Below are positions 16,825 through 26,165 of a stretch of DNA of 64,000 bases, one piece after another. The notes under the pieces are model-generated. The model made no database searches, had not been told where the DNA came from, and worked only from the letters and a program-made list of their open reading frames with translations. Source of the DNA: an uncultured Pseudohongiella sp. (GTDB lineage: Bacteria; Pseudomonadota; Gammaproteobacteria; Pseudomonadales; Pseudohongiellaceae); the NCBI GenBank assembly GCA_951812965.1, contig OX638341.1, forward strand, positions 2,276,438 to 2,340,437. The letters run 5' to 3'. A program made the translations under genes and the position numbers. How positions within the stretch are numbered: position 1 is the stretch's first letter; each line of letters begins with the position of its first letter.

Positions 16825-19683
16825 TTACTGGCATGCCTCGCAGTCCGGATCGTCCAGCGAACAGGCCGCGGGCGCTTCGGCTGCGCCGCTTGCAACCTTG
16901 TTTAAACTGTTATCGGCAATGGTCGATTTTTCCGTGCTCGTCGCCGCCAGAGCCCGCAGGTAGTAAGTCGTTTTTAACCCCCGCAGCCAGGCCATGCGAT
17001 AAGTGATATCGAGCTTCTTGCCACTGGCGTTGGCGATATACAGATTCAGCGACTGTGCCTGATCGATCCACTTTTGCCGGCGGCTGGCGGCATCCACCAG
17101 CCAGCGCGGCTCGATTTCGAAGGATGTGGCATAGATCTGCTTGATCTCCTCGGGAATCCGGTCGATCTTGCGCACGCTGCCTTCGTAATATTTCAGGTCA
17201 TTCACCATGACGCCGTCCCACAGGCCCAGTCTTTTCAGGTCGTTGACCAGATAGGGGTTGACCACGGTGAACTCGCCGGACAGATTCGATTTCACGTACA
17301 GGTTCTGATACGTCGGCTCGATCGATTGCGACACGCCGCAGATATTGGCGATAGTGGCGGTAGGCGCGATCGCCAGCACATTGGAGTTGCGCATTCCGGT
17401 CTGGCCGATGCGTTCGCGCAAGGCGTCCCAGTCCAGCCGCTGGCTTAAATCGACATCGAGATATGCCTCGCCGCGTTCCTCCTTGAGCAGACGCAGGGAG
17501 TCGATCGGCAGGATGCCGCGGTCCCAGAGCGAGCCATCGTAGGATTCGTAGCGGCCGCGTTCTTCGGCCAGCAAAGTGGATGCGTGGATAGCCTGGTAGC
17601 TGATCGTCTCCATGGCGGTGTCGGCGAAGTCGACCGCCGCGTCCGAGGCGTAGGCGATGCGCTGCTTGTAGAGCGCGTCCTGGAATCCCATGATGCCCAT
17701 GCCCACCGGGCGATGGCGCATGTTGGAATTGCGCGCCTGCTCCACCGAGTAGTAGTTGATGTCGATCACGTTGTCGAGCATGCGCACGGCAGTCGTGACG
17801 GTGCGCCGGATCTTTTCGACATCGAGGCCGTTTTCATCGACATGGTTGACCAGATTCACCGAGCCCAGATTACAGACCGCGATCTCGTCCGCGGAGGTGT
17901 TCAGGGTGATCTCGGTGCACAAATTGGACGAATGCACGGTGCCGCAATGCTGCTGCGGCGAACGGACATTGCAACTGTCCTTGAAGGTCATCCAGGGATG
18001 GCCGGTCTCGAACAGCATCGACAGCATCTTGCGCCACAGGTCGGCGGCCTTGACGGTCTTGTGGATTTCCATTTTCCCGGAATCGGCCAGGCGTTCGTAT
18101 TCGAGATAGGCGGCCTCGAATTCCTTGCCGTATTTGTCATGCAGGTCGGGCACGTTATTGGGCGAGAACAGGGTCCATTTCTCGTCGTTGAACACCCGCT
18201 TCATGAACAGATCCGGAATCCAGTTGGCGGTGTTCATGTCGTGGGCGCGGCGGCGGTCGTCGCCGGTGTTCTTGCGTAATTCCAGGAATTCCTCGATATC
18301 CAGGTGCCAGGTTTCCAGGTAGGAGCAGACCGCGCCCTTGCGTTTGCCGCCCTGGTTCACCGCCACGGCGGTGTCGTTGACCACTTTGAGGAAGGGAACC
18401 ACGCCCTGGGATTTGCCGTTGGTGCCCTTGATGTGGGCGCCCATCGCGCGCACCTGGGTCCAGTCGTTGCCTAGGCCGCCGGCCCATTTCGACAACATGG
18501 CATTGTCCTTGATCGCCGAATAGATGCCGTCCAGATCGTCAGACACCGTGGTCAGGAAGCAGGAGGAAAGTTGCGGCTTCAAGGTGCCCGAGTTGAACAA
18601 CTGCGGGGTGGAAACCATGTAGTCGAAACTCGAAATCAGGTCGTAGAACTCGATTGCGCGCGCTTCGCGGTCATCCTCTTCCCTTGCCAGTCCCATTGCC
18701 ACCCGCATGAAGAACACCTGGGGCAGTTCAAAGCGAATGTCCTTGCTGTGGATGAAATAACGGTCGTACAGCGTTTGCAGCCCGAGATAGGTGAATTGCA
18801 GGTCGCGTTCCGCCTTCAGCGCCTGGCCGAGGCGTTCGAGGTCGAATTCGAGCAGTTCGGGCGACAGCAGGCCGAGTTCCGCGCCCTTCTGCACGTAGCT
18901 GGTCAGGGCGGCGGGGTAGCGGTAGTGCATTTCCGCCTGGGTCGCGCTATCGGCTATGCCGAGAAATTTCAGCGCTTCGCAGCGCACGGAGTCGAGCAGC
19001 AGCCGCGCGGTGACCTGGGAATAGTTCGGATCCTTTTCCACCATGGCGCGGGCGGTCATGACCAGGGAGGTGCGCAAGTCGTCGATCTTCACTCCGGGAT
19101 ACAGATTGCGCAGGGTCTCCTCGTAGATGGCGTCGGCGGAAACGTCGCTCAGGCCTTCGCAAGCCTCGTCGATGACGGTGCGCAGGCGGCCGGTGTCGAG
19201 CGGCGCCTGCTGGCCGTCGTCCATCGTTACCGCGATTCCCTGTGAGCGCGGTTGTTCTTCCCGGCGCTTCTGTTCGCGTTCCTGGGAGCGCTTTTCCCGG
19301 TAGATCACGTAGGTGCGGGCGACCTTGTGCTCGCCGGTACGCATCAGCGCGAGTTCGACCTGGTCCTGGATGTCCTCGATGTGAATCGTTCCTCCGGACG
19401 GCATGCGTCGGCTGAATATCGCGCTGATCTGGTCAGCCATCCTCGCCACTGTTTCGTGAATCCGCGTCGAAGCCGCGGCCTGGCCGCCTTCCACCGCCAG
19501 ATAGGCCTTGGTGATCGCCACCGAAATTTTGGAATCGTCGTAGGGAACGACGGCGCCGTTGCGCTTGATTACGCGCAACTGGCCCGGCGCGGTGCTGTCG
19601 AGACCGGAATCCTCCATGGCCGTGGTGTCGCCGGCCGGCTTCATGCCGGCCACTTCAGATAAACGGGGTTGATCAGTTCGCAT
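16825..19683 (-). CDS. nrdA: Ribonucleotide reductase class Ia, alpha subunit
   Basis: The 952-residue catalytic subunit that reduces ribonucleoside diphosphates. It opens with an ATP-cone (VIKRNGAVVPYDDSKISVAI), the overall activity site, followed by a second region with cone-like features (DTGRLRTVIDEACEGLSDVS). Catalytic residues appear in LSSCFLTTVSDD, SSNLCTEITLNT (radical cysteine and glutamate) and VCNLGSVNL, and the redox tail ends DPDCEACQ. Transcribed with nrdB; two NrdR-like boxes sit about 100-145 bp upstream, so repression by NrdR-ATP/dATP is likely. Confidence 0.96.
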   Translation of the reverse strand: MRTDQPRLSEVAGMKPAGDTTAMEDSGLDSTAPGQLRVIKRNGAVVPYDDSKISVAITKAYLAVEGGQAAASTRIHETVARMADQISAIFSRRMPSGGTIHIEDIQDQVELALMRTGEHKVARTYVIYREKRSQEREQKRREEQPRSQGIAVTMDDGQQAPLDTGRLRTVIDEACEGLSDVSADAIYEETLRNLYPGVKIDDLRTSLVMTARAMVEKDPNYSQVTARLLLDSVRCEALKFLGIADSATQAEMHYRYPAALTSYVQKGAELGLLSPELLEFDLERLGQALKAERDLQFTYLGLQTLYDRYFIHSKDIRFELPQVFFMRVAMGLAREEDDREARAIEFYDLISSFDYMVSTPQLFNSGTLKPQLSSCFLTTVSDDLDGIYSAIKDNAMLSKWAGGLGNDWTQVRAMGAHIKGTNGKSQGVVPFLKVVNDTAVAVNQGGKRKGAVCSYLETWHLDIEEFLELRKNTGDDRRRAHDMNTANWIPDLFMKRVFNDEKWTLFSPNNVPDLHDKYGKEFEAAYLEYERLADSGKMEIHKTVKAADLWRKMLSMLFETGHPWMTFKDSCNVRSPQQHCGTVHSSNLCTEITLNTSADEIAVCNLGSVNLVNHVDENGLDVEKIRRTVTTAVRMLDNVIDINYYSVEQARNSNMRHRPVGMGIMGFQDALYKQRIAYASDAAVDFADTAMETISYQAIHASTLLAEERGRYESYDGSLWDRGILPIDSLRLLKEERGEAYLDVDLSQRLDWDALRERIGQTGMRNSNVLAIAPTATIANICGVSQSIEPTYQNLYVKSNLSGEFTVVNPYLVNDLKRLGLWDGVMVNDLKYYEGSVRKIDRIPEEIKQIYATSFEIEPRWLVDAASRRQKWIDQAQSLNLYIANASGKKLDITYRMAWLRGLKTTYYLRALAATSTEKSTIADNSLNKVASGAAEAPAACSLDDPDCEACQ

Positions 19684-19780
19684 TCTTTGCTCCTGCGCTA
19701 CTTACCGGGCTCCGCCCGATCAATGCCTTGTATTCCGGGTTGTCATCCATGGCCGCCGATCCGGGCGACTGGGTTAATTC

Positions 19781-19797
19781 ACACCATATAGTGGTGT
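19781..19797 (-). promoter_or_regulatory. NrdR-like box 1 before nrdA
   Basis: ACACCATATAGTGGTGT is an inverted repeat (ACACCA / TGGTGT) around a TATA-rich centre, resembling the NrdR box, which is a 16-bp palindrome of the form ACAC-TATA-GTGT. It lies in the nrdA upstream region and probably overlaps the promoter. Confidence 0.6.
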
Positions 19798-19813
19798 TAC
19801 GGCAGACTAAACC

Positions 19814-19829
19814 ACAACATGATGTTGTT
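19814..19829 (-). promoter_or_regulatory. NrdR-like box 2 before nrdA
   Basis: ACAACATGATGTTGTT contains a perfect 15-bp palindrome centred on G. Its start is 33 bp from that of box 1, about three helical turns, which is the usual phasing of paired NrdR boxes. A TTTACA hexamer on the nrdA strand (complement of 19829-19834) touches this box and may be the -35 element. Confidence 0.58.
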
Positions 19830-19889
19830 GTAAAGGATTAAGCAGAGGATTTTCTGTGGATGGTCTGTCGATAACCTGTGACGTCGTCG

Positions 19890-20777
19890 TCAGACAGCAA
19901 GCAGGTATTCCAGCAAGGCCTTCTGGGTATGCATGCGGTTCTCGGCTTCGTCCCAGACCACCGAGTCTTTCCGCTCCAGCAGTTCCGCGCTGACTTCCTC
20001 GCCGCGGTGGGCCGGCAGGCAATGCATGAACAGGGCGTCCGGCGCGGCTTTTGCCATTAATTCGCTGTTGACCTGGAATTCGGCGAAGGCGCGGTTGCGA
20101 TCCGCGCTTTCCGTCTCCTGACCCATGCTCGCCCACACGTCGGTCACGACCAGCCGGGCGCCGCACACTGCTTCCGCGGGATCGCGTCCGAGCGTAACCC
20201 GGTTGTTGTTCGCAAGCAGATCGGACCTCGGCTCGAAGTCTTCCGGGCAGCATACACGCAATTCGAAATCAAAGGCGGCCGCGGCATTGATATAGGACTG
20301 GCAGACATTGTTGCCGTCGCCGATCCAGGCAACGGTGCTGCCGGCGATGCTGCCGCGGTGTTCCTGAAAAGTCTGGATATCCGCCAGCAACTGGCAGGGA
20401 TGGAAGTCATTGCTCAGGGCGTTGATCACCGGCACGCGCGAAAACGCGGCGAATCGTTCCAGCCGTTCATGGTCAAAAGTGCGGATGGCGACACAGTCCA
20501 CCATGCGCGAAACCACGCGGGCGGTATCCTCTATCGGCTCGCCGCGGCCGAGCTGGCTGTCGCCGGTGGCGATGAACAGGTTGGCGCCGTCCATCTGCGC
20601 CATGGCAGTCTCGAAAGCAATTCGCGTTCGGGTGGAAGCCTTCTCGAAGATCAGGCCCAGCGTCTTGCGGCGCTGGCTGATGGCGAGTTCGGGCTGCGCC
20701 TTGAGCGCCATGGCCCGCTGCACGATCGCCTGCAGATCCTGCGGGGGCAGATCGTTCAAGGTAAGAAAATGGCGCAC
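19890..20777 (-). CDS. argF: Ornithine carbamoyltransferase
   Basis: Makes citrulline from ornithine and carbamoyl phosphate in arginine synthesis. Signature blocks are FEKASTRTRIAFETAM (carbamoyl phosphate loop), NDFHPCQLLADI, and FMHCLPAHRGEEVS, which is the ornithine enzyme motif. The GTG at 20777 was preferred, since VRHFLTLNDLPPQDL then aligns with the normal N-terminus of 295-305 residue enzymes. An in-frame ATG further up would add residues encoded partly by the palindromic repeat, which is not credible. Alone on its strand; argG is at 41376. Confidence 0.93.
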   Translation of the reverse strand: MRHFLTLNDLPPQDLQAIVQRAMALKAQPELAISQRRKTLGLIFEKASTRTRIAFETAMAQMDGANLFIATGDSQLGRGEPIEDTARVVSRMVDCVAIRTFDHERLERFAAFSRVPVINALSNDFHPCQLLADIQTFQEHRGSIAGSTVAWIGDGNNVCQSYINAAAAFDFELRVCCPEDFEPRSDLLANNNRVTLGRDPAEAVCGARLVVTDVWASMGQETESADRNRAFAEFQVNSELMAKAAPDALFMHCLPAHRGEEVSAELLERKDSVVWDEAENRMHTQKALLEYLLAV

Positions 20778-20852
20778 GCCGCTGCCTGAGTGAAAATTTT
20801 TAGAAGCGGCGGATTCTAGCGGCAATTCCCCTCGCCCGCAAATGCGCGCGCT

Positions 20853-20966
20853 CGCCTTCAGCATGTAGGGGCGAGGCATGCCTCGCCCGTCAGTTGCACT
20901 GTTTCGGGGCCGTTCGCGGGCGAGGCATGCCTCGCCCCTAAGGTTTCACATGCTTCTGAACCTATA
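20853..20966. repeat. Palindromic repeat, copy C (114 bp, two palindromes)
   Basis: Two cores GGGCGAGGCATGCCTCGCCC, at 20869-20888 and 20918-20937, joined by a 29-bp linker and flanked by CGCCTTCAGCATG on the left and TTCACATGCTTCTGAACC on the right. It has the same length as copy D at 40102-40215 and about 90 percent identity by eye. It lies in the divergent space between argF and the hyuB gene. Confidence 0.92.
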
Positions 20967-21017
20967 CAATGCGTTAGACTTGTGTCGCCCAACTGACCAT
21001 CACCGGTTCCCAATGAA

Positions 21018-22541
21018 ATGAATGCAGTTGAACTGAATCTGTTCGCCAGCCGTGTCGCCGCCATCTGCGATGAGATGGGCGTGGTGCTGCGGCGCGCGGC
21101 ATTTTCGCCCAACATCAAGGACCGGCTGGATTTTTCCTGCGCGCTGTTCGACGCCGAAGGCCGGATTTTCGCCCAGGCCGCGCATATACCCGTGCATCTC
21201 GGCAGCATGGCCTATGCCATGCACGACGTGGTGCGGCGGTTCGATTGGGCCGAGGGCGACATGCTGGTGTTCAACGATCCCTACCTGGGCGGCACGCATC
21301 TGCCCGACGTCACCCTGGTCGCGCCGGCGTTTCATGACGGGGAACTCGCCGGCTTCGTCGCCAATCGGGCTCATCACGCCAACATCGGTTGCGATACGCC
21401 GGGCTCGATGCCGCTGTCGGAAACCCTGGCCGAAGAAGGCCAGGTGATTCCGCCTGCCTTGCTGTACCGGGCCGGAGAGCTGCAAGAGGATATGCAATTA
21501 CCTGGTTCCGAGAACGGGCTGAGTGGGGATTTTGCCGCTCAGGCCGGGGCCAACAAGGTCGGCATCGCCAGGCTCGTCGATCTGCTGCAAGGGTTGGGAA
21601 TGGAGCAATACCGCGCCGGAATCTTCCAACTTAACGACTATGCCGAACGCATCGCCCGCTCGGCGCTAGGCGAACTCACCGAAGGCGAATACCGCTTCCG
21701 CGATTTTCTGGACGATGACGGATTCAACGATGAACCGATTCCGCTGGAAGTCGTCGTGCGCTTGCGCGACGGCGGAGCGGAACTCGATTTTTCCACCAGC
21801 GCCGACCAGGTGCGCGGCAATCTCAATTGCCCTGAACCCGTGGTCGCCGCTGCCGCATTCTATTGCTTCCGCTGCCTGTTTCCCGAACAGGCCCCGGTCT
21901 GTGACGGGCTGTTCAGGCCGGTGCGGCTGATCACGCGCAAGGGCTCGGTGCTCAACGCCAACTCGCCGGCGGCGGTGGCGGCGGGCAATGTCGAAACCTC
22001 GATGCGTCTGGTGGACCTGATCTTTGGTGCGCTGGCCCAGGCGCTGCCGGAGCGGATTCCGGCAGCAAGCCAGGGTACGATGAACAATGTTGCCATGGGC
22101 AACGTGAACTCTGCGTCCGGCGCTCGCTGGGACTACTACGAAACGCTCGCCGGCGGCATGGGCGGAGGTCCGCGGGGTCCGGGACCTGATGCGCGCCACA
22201 GCCACATGACGAACACCTTGAACACGCCGGTGGAAAGCGTGGAAATGCATTATCCGCTGCGCGTGCTGCGCTACGCCTTGCGTAACGGCAGCGGCGGCGC
22301 GGGCCGGCATCCCGGGGGCAGGGGTCTGGAGCGTGAATACGAGTTTCTGGCCCCGGCAAGCCTGAGCCTGCTCAGCGAACGCAGGCGCATTCCGCCCTGG
22401 GGCCTGCAAGGCGGCGCTCCAGGCAAGACCGGCGAAAATCGCCTCAACGACCGGCCCCTGCCGGCCAAGTGCACCTTGAGCGTGGCGCCCGGCGACCGCT
22501 TGAGCCTGGCCACGCCGGGCGGCGGAGGCTACGGGCGCTGA
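21018..22541 (+). CDS. Hydantoinase B/oxoprolinase family protein
   Basis: A 507-residue protein of the HyuB family, the ATP-independent partner that with HyuA opens hydantoins, 5-oxoproline or acts as part of acetone carboxylase-like enzymes. Visible family blocks are [42 protein letters not shown], and the glycine-rich end ([20 protein letters not shown] and GGGGYGR). It starts [20 protein letters not shown], normal for the family, though it is a little short. No hyuA is next to it, so either the partner lies elsewhere or it works alone. The 3' end overlaps the convergent SnoaL-like gene by 13 bp. Confidence 0.85.
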   Translation: MNAVELNLFASRVAAICDEMGVVLRRAAFSPNIKDRLDFSCALFDAEGRIFAQAAHIPVHLGSMAYAMHDVVRRFDWAEGDMLVFNDPYLGGTHLPDVTLVAPAFHDGELAGFVANRAHHANIGCDTPGSMPLSETLAEEGQVIPPALLYRAGELQEDMQLPGSENGLSGDFAAQAGANKVGIARLVDLLQGLGMEQYRAGIFQLNDYAERIARSALGELTEGEYRFRDFLDDDGFNDEPIPLEVVVRLRDGGAELDFSTSADQVRGNLNCPEPVVAAAAFYCFRCLFPEQAPVCDGLFRPVRLITRKGSVLNANSPAAVAAGNVETSMRLVDLIFGALAQALPERIPAASQGTMNNVAMGNVNSASGARWDYYETLAGGMGGGPRGPGPDARHSHMTNTLNTPVESVEMHYPLRVLRYALRNGSGGAGRHPGGRGLEREYEFLAPASLSLLSERRRIPPWGLQGGAPGKTGENRLNDRPLPAKCTLSVAPGDRLSLATPGGGGYGR

Positions 22542-23536
22542 CTGTACTCTCGCATACGCGAAAATACGTCGACTCCTATCTGGTCATAGACTGACAGCAA
22601 GTCGACCAGTACCCAGTTTTCCCTTATCAGGCCGTTCTCGCATCGCCAGAAGTCCAGGCTGCGCATGGTGATCTGCTGGTTCGAGGGTGCTATGCCCATC
22701 CAGCCGTCGCTGCTTATGCTTGCTTTCATGCCAGGCCAGCCGGTAAAGCCCACATATTCGCCGTCGGCAAAGAAATGTCCTTTCAACGGGTCTCCCTCCC
22801 GATCGGGCATACCTTTCAGGAATGGTATCTGGTGGAATTTTCTGAAGCCCTGAATGCCTCTGCTGGAGCCAATTCCGGCCGGGCCGTACCAGTTCATTGC
22901 TGGATGCCAGAACCTGTCGAGTTCCATTGCCTCCACTCCGCCTTCGGCAAATCTGCCAAGTCCGGCGCACATGTCGCCGACCAGTTTCAAGCTGGCCGCC
23001 GTTTTTGTTTCATCCAGGGCGCCCCGATGCAGCCCGTCCTGCGTGGCAGGCCCGGGAACCATGCCGTCGCGTCCGAGGCTGGGTGGCATGGGCCAGCTTC
23101 GCGCCTGCATCATGACTTCCGGAATATCCCACAAAGCTTGCATTTCAACGACTTTGTCCCGATCCATACGGAAGAATTCATGGTAGCGCATGTTGACCAG
23201 TTGGCCCGTAGGAGGAATTTCCAGCCACGGCGCCAGGAACGTGCCCATGTAGTTGCCGCAGCATCCGACCCAGAAACTGCCGTTGGTTGCCGTTCCCGCC
23301 ATGACGATCAAATCCCGCCGTTCCAGGTCGGGGATGGCGTTGGCGAGCGGGTCGTAGACGGATTCCAGCAAGGCATCGGGACCGTCCAGAGTCTCGAAGG
23401 GAAAGGCAAGCTGGATCAGGGCATCGTGTGAGAACAGGGCCTGCAATTCCTTGCGGGCGGTTTCCCTGTTGTAGTTGTACAGCGCTTTCCCGTAGGCGCC
23501 GAGTCGGCGTCTTGCGCGGCAACTGTCGAATTTCAT
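22529..23536 (-). CDS. Double-domain SnoaL/NTF2-like protein 1
   Basis: A 335-residue protein with two SnoaL-like (polyketide cyclase/NTF2 fold) halves. The first half covers about residues 20-160 and holds HDALIQLAFPFETLDGPDAL and GQLVNMRYHEFFRMDRDKVV. The second, about 215-325, has WYGPAGIGSSRGIQGFRKFH and ENWVLVDLLSVYDQIGVDVF. These motifs recur in the product of 35568-36578, so the two are paralogues. SnoaL-like folds serve as cyclases, isomerases, hydrolases or dehydratases on small ring compounds. The ATG at 23536, with GGGAAGA upstream, was preferred to one 15 codons earlier. No signal peptide. Divergent from the TonB receptor gene. Confidence 0.7.
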   Translation of the reverse strand: MKFDSCRARRRLGAYGKALYNYNRETARKELQALFSHDALIQLAFPFETLDGPDALLESVYDPLANAIPDLERRDLIVMAGTATNGSFWVGCCGNYMGTFLAPWLEIPPTGQLVNMRYHEFFRMDRDKVVEMQALWDIPEVMMQARSWPMPPSLGRDGMVPGPATQDGLHRGALDETKTAASLKLVGDMCAGLGRFAEGGVEAMELDRFWHPAMNWYGPAGIGSSRGIQGFRKFHQIPFLKGMPDREGDPLKGHFFADGEYVGFTGWPGMKASISSDGWMGIAPSNQQITMRSLDFWRCENGLIRENWVLVDLLSVYDQIGVDVFSRMREYSQRP

Positions 23537-23685
23537 AGCTTCTTCCCAGTCAATAGTGAATCTTGAATGCGTAATCAGCAAGCGGGGATACTACCATGAA
23601 TTATTTGTACCGGATCTGTAGCCAAAAGGCGCGCCAAGCCAGTAAAACCCTGTCATGCTGATACCCTGAATTGCTTGCATTCCGG

Positions 23686-23703
23686 ATTGCATTCGCATGC
23701 AAT
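23686..23703. promoter_or_regulatory. Candidate LacI-family operator before the TonB receptor
   Basis: ATTGCATTCGCATGCAAT has perfect 7-bp inverted arms (ATTGCAT / ATGCAAT) and a central CG, the hallmark of LacI-family operators. It is 112 bp before the receptor start and its left arm could overlap a weak -35 (TTGCAT, 17 bp, TAACAA). A LacI-family gene is encoded at 27430. Nine-base half-sites lie at 33996-34004 and 36670-36679. Confidence 0.5.
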
Positions 23704-23814
23704 ACATGCTAACAATGCGGTTTGGCAATTAATGGATTCGGACTACGGGCGACAAGCCTGATTCCAGACTCCAAAAGATCATTGACGGCAAATCGTCATA
23801 TCGAGGGAAATACC

Positions 23815-26049
23815 ATGAATACAGACAGCAACTGGATTCGGCGGATACAACTTGCGATGGTCGCAGCCGCGCTGGCAACGAGTTCAGGCGCCGGCTTTGC
23901 GCAATCCGGCACCGCCCAGTTATTGGAAGAAATAGTAGTAACAGCGGAACGACGGGAAGAAAATGTGCAGGATGTTTCCGCGTCCGTCACGGCGCTGGGT
24001 GCAGAAAGCCTGAACCGGGCGGGCATCGTAGACGTGACCCGGCTCGAACATGTCGTCCCCGGCTTGCGCATGGGTTTGTCCGGCAATGAGGCTCGCATAG
24101 CCATACGCGGTTCCCGCACCAACAATGTCGGCTCCGAGGCCGAACAGGTCGTGGGCGTGTTCGTGGATGGCGTCTACGTTCCGACCACGACGCAGGCGCT
24201 GAACACCTATGTTGACCTGAACCGAATCGAGGTGCTGCGCGGACCCCAGGGCACGCTTTATGGAAGAAACACATTCGGCGGCGCCATCAACGTCATCAGC
24301 AACGAACCGGATTTCGACAGTTTCACCGGTTCGATCGAAGGGCTTGTAGGCGACTATAACCGCGTGCGGTATGAAACCATTGTCAATGTGCCTGTTTCCG
24401 ATGCCTTTGCCGTTCGCGTCGCGCATGTATCCGATACGCACAATGGTTACATCCGGAACAACTATCATCCCAGCACCTATGACGATCTGGACGATAATGA
24501 CACCCAGTATCTGCGGGTGACCGGGAAGTGGCTGGTAACGGATGACCTGGACGTAACGCTGCGGTACGCCCAGGCAGACAAGGATTCCAATTCAACGGCA
24601 ATCTGGGGATATCAGTTTACCGCGGGATACACCGATGGAATCTATACCGAAGGCCACCCGACGCTTGCCGAGGGCGCCTCCAGGGACGCTGGACCATGGG
24701 ACGTTTCCCGCAATTTCCCCAGTTCTGCCAATCTCGACGACAATTCGATCACTCTCGGCGTCAACTGGGACCTGGACTTCGCGACCGCAAGATTGACTTA
24801 TAACAATTCGGACTTTGAAGGCATCCAGTTCTCCGACTTCGACTATAGCGACGGCGGTCCGGACTGGGGCGAACAGGGTGACTGGGCGTTTCTCGGCTGG
24901 AATTCGAGCCAGGCTTCGGACTCGTTCGAGTTTCAGTTGCTTTCCAATAATACCGGTCCGCTGGAGTGGGTCGCGGGCTTGTATCAGTTCGAGCAGGATG
25001 CCGACTGGGGCTGGATTTCATCCTTCGACGCGGTACTGACCAACTATGGTTACGGACACAATCTGTTCGTCTCCGAGTCCAGGGCCGGCTATGCTCATGC
25101 AACTTATTCGCTGACCGACACCTTCCGTGTCGTCGGTGGAATTCGCGCCAATGAGGACACCAAGTCTTCCGGGTCCAGCAGTGCGTCCTGGGACAACACC
25201 CTCTGGAAATTCGGGCTGGAAACCGACGTGAGCGATGACAACATGGCCTATGTGACCGCCTCCACCGGCTTCAGGGCCGGCGGTTTCAACAGCGGCGGCG
25301 TGGTCGCATCCATCCTGGAGCATCAGAATCGAGATATCTCGATGTACGATCCGGAAGAAGTAACCGCCCTGGAAGTGGGATACAAGATGCGCCTGCAGGA
25401 CGGTCGAATGATCCTCAACCTGGCGGCGTTTCAAAACGACTACACGTCTATGCATGCGCAGTCCTTCTACCTGATTCCCGGTGAAACGGCAGTGTCGGAG
25501 TATACCGAGAACGGCGGCGAAGTGGATGCCCGGGGTGTGGAAGCCGAACTGCAATGGTCTCCGAACGATCAATGGTTCATCTCGGCAAATATGGCCATGC
25601 TCGATGCCGAGTTCGGCAACTATGACATCGCCGCTCTGCCGGGACTGGGCACATTGAACGGCCGCCAGGATGACTCTGTCCTGTCGTTGCGAGGATATCA
25701 GCCAGCCAATTCGCCTGAGTTGACGATGGGCGCCCAGATCAGCTACGACATCGATCTTGGCAATATGGGCATGCTGACGCCACTGCTGCAAACCACCTAC
25801 ACCAGTGACTACTATACTTTTGACATCAATGTCCGCGGTACGGACCAGGCGGCGCACACGAAATCCGATATTCGCGTGATCTGGAATCTCGATAACGTGA
25901 ACCTGAGGTTCGAGGCCTTCGTACTCAATCTGGAAAACGAACCGGTCATGAACCGGTCGGTGATTTCCCAGAGCGGTCCGGTTGCCCGTGTTCAGGCCAA
26001 CTGGGGAAGGCCGCGCACCTGGGGCTTTGCCGGTACGTACCAATTCTAG
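23815..26049 (+). CDS. TonB-dependent outer membrane receptor
   Basis: A 744-residue receptor that imports a large or scarce ligand through the outer membrane using TonB energy. A signal peptide (about residues 1-29, ending GAGFAQ) is followed by the TonB box-like LEEIVVTAERREENVQDV, the plug (GLRMGLSGNEARIAIRG and RIEVLRGPQGTLYGRNTFGG) and the 22-strand barrel, ending WGRPRTWGFAGTYQF with a terminal phenylalanine. The ATG at 23815 with GAGGGA upstream was chosen. It heads the catabolic region, with a LacI-type operator in front and a hairpin terminator behind. The ligand is probably the compound degraded by the following genes, not iron, given the neighbours. Confidence 0.93.
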   Translation: MNTDSNWIRRIQLAMVAAALATSSGAGFAQSGTAQLLEEIVVTAERREENVQDVSASVTALGAESLNRAGIVDVTRLEHVVPGLRMGLSGNEARIAIRGSRTNNVGSEAEQVVGVFVDGVYVPTTTQALNTYVDLNRIEVLRGPQGTLYGRNTFGGAINVISNEPDFDSFTGSIEGLVGDYNRVRYETIVNVPVSDAFAVRVAHVSDTHNGYIRNNYHPSTYDDLDDNDTQYLRVTGKWLVTDDLDVTLRYAQADKDSNSTAIWGYQFTAGYTDGIYTEGHPTLAEGASRDAGPWDVSRNFPSSANLDDNSITLGVNWDLDFATARLTYNNSDFEGIQFSDFDYSDGGPDWGEQGDWAFLGWNSSQASDSFEFQLLSNNTGPLEWVAGLYQFEQDADWGWISSFDAVLTNYGYGHNLFVSESRAGYAHATYSLTDTFRVVGGIRANEDTKSSGSSSASWDNTLWKFGLETDVSDDNMAYVTASTGFRAGGFNSGGVVASILEHQNRDISMYDPEEVTALEVGYKMRLQDGRMILNLAAFQNDYTSMHAQSFYLIPGETAVSEYTENGGEVDARGVEAELQWSPNDQWFISANMAMLDAEFGNYDIAALPGLGTLNGRQDDSVLSLRGYQPANSPELTMGAQISYDIDLGNMGMLTPLLQTTYTSDYYTFDINVRGTDQAAHTKSDIRVIWNLDNVNLRFEAFVLNLENEPVMNRSVISQSGPVARVQANWGRPRTWGFAGTYQF

Positions 26050-26086
26050 CCTTAGGTAACAATCCGGGTATCGGCCCGGCGTGGCA

Positions 26087-26118
26087 AAGGGCTCCTGCTG
26101 TTTACGGCCGGAGCCCTT
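26087..26118 (+). terminator. Hairpin terminator after the TonB receptor
   Basis: AAGGGCTCC (26087-26095) pairs perfectly with GGAGCCCTT (26110-26118) over a 14-base loop, followed by CTTGTT. It lies 38 bp past the receptor stop and would separate it from the next gene. Confidence 0.65.
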
Positions 26119-26165
26119 CTTGTTAAAACGCGGTGTGCCGTACTGGGCGAGGAGAATTTATTCGC

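Noticed and set aside
20778..20879. Longer ArgF starting at the ATG at 20879
   Set aside because: The added residues are coded by the palindromic repeat and unrelated sequence; normal ArgF similarity starts at the GTG at 20777.
25018..26043. 341-codon frame antisense to the TonB receptor
   Set aside because: No recognisable domain, no ribosome site, and the receptor on the other strand is certain.
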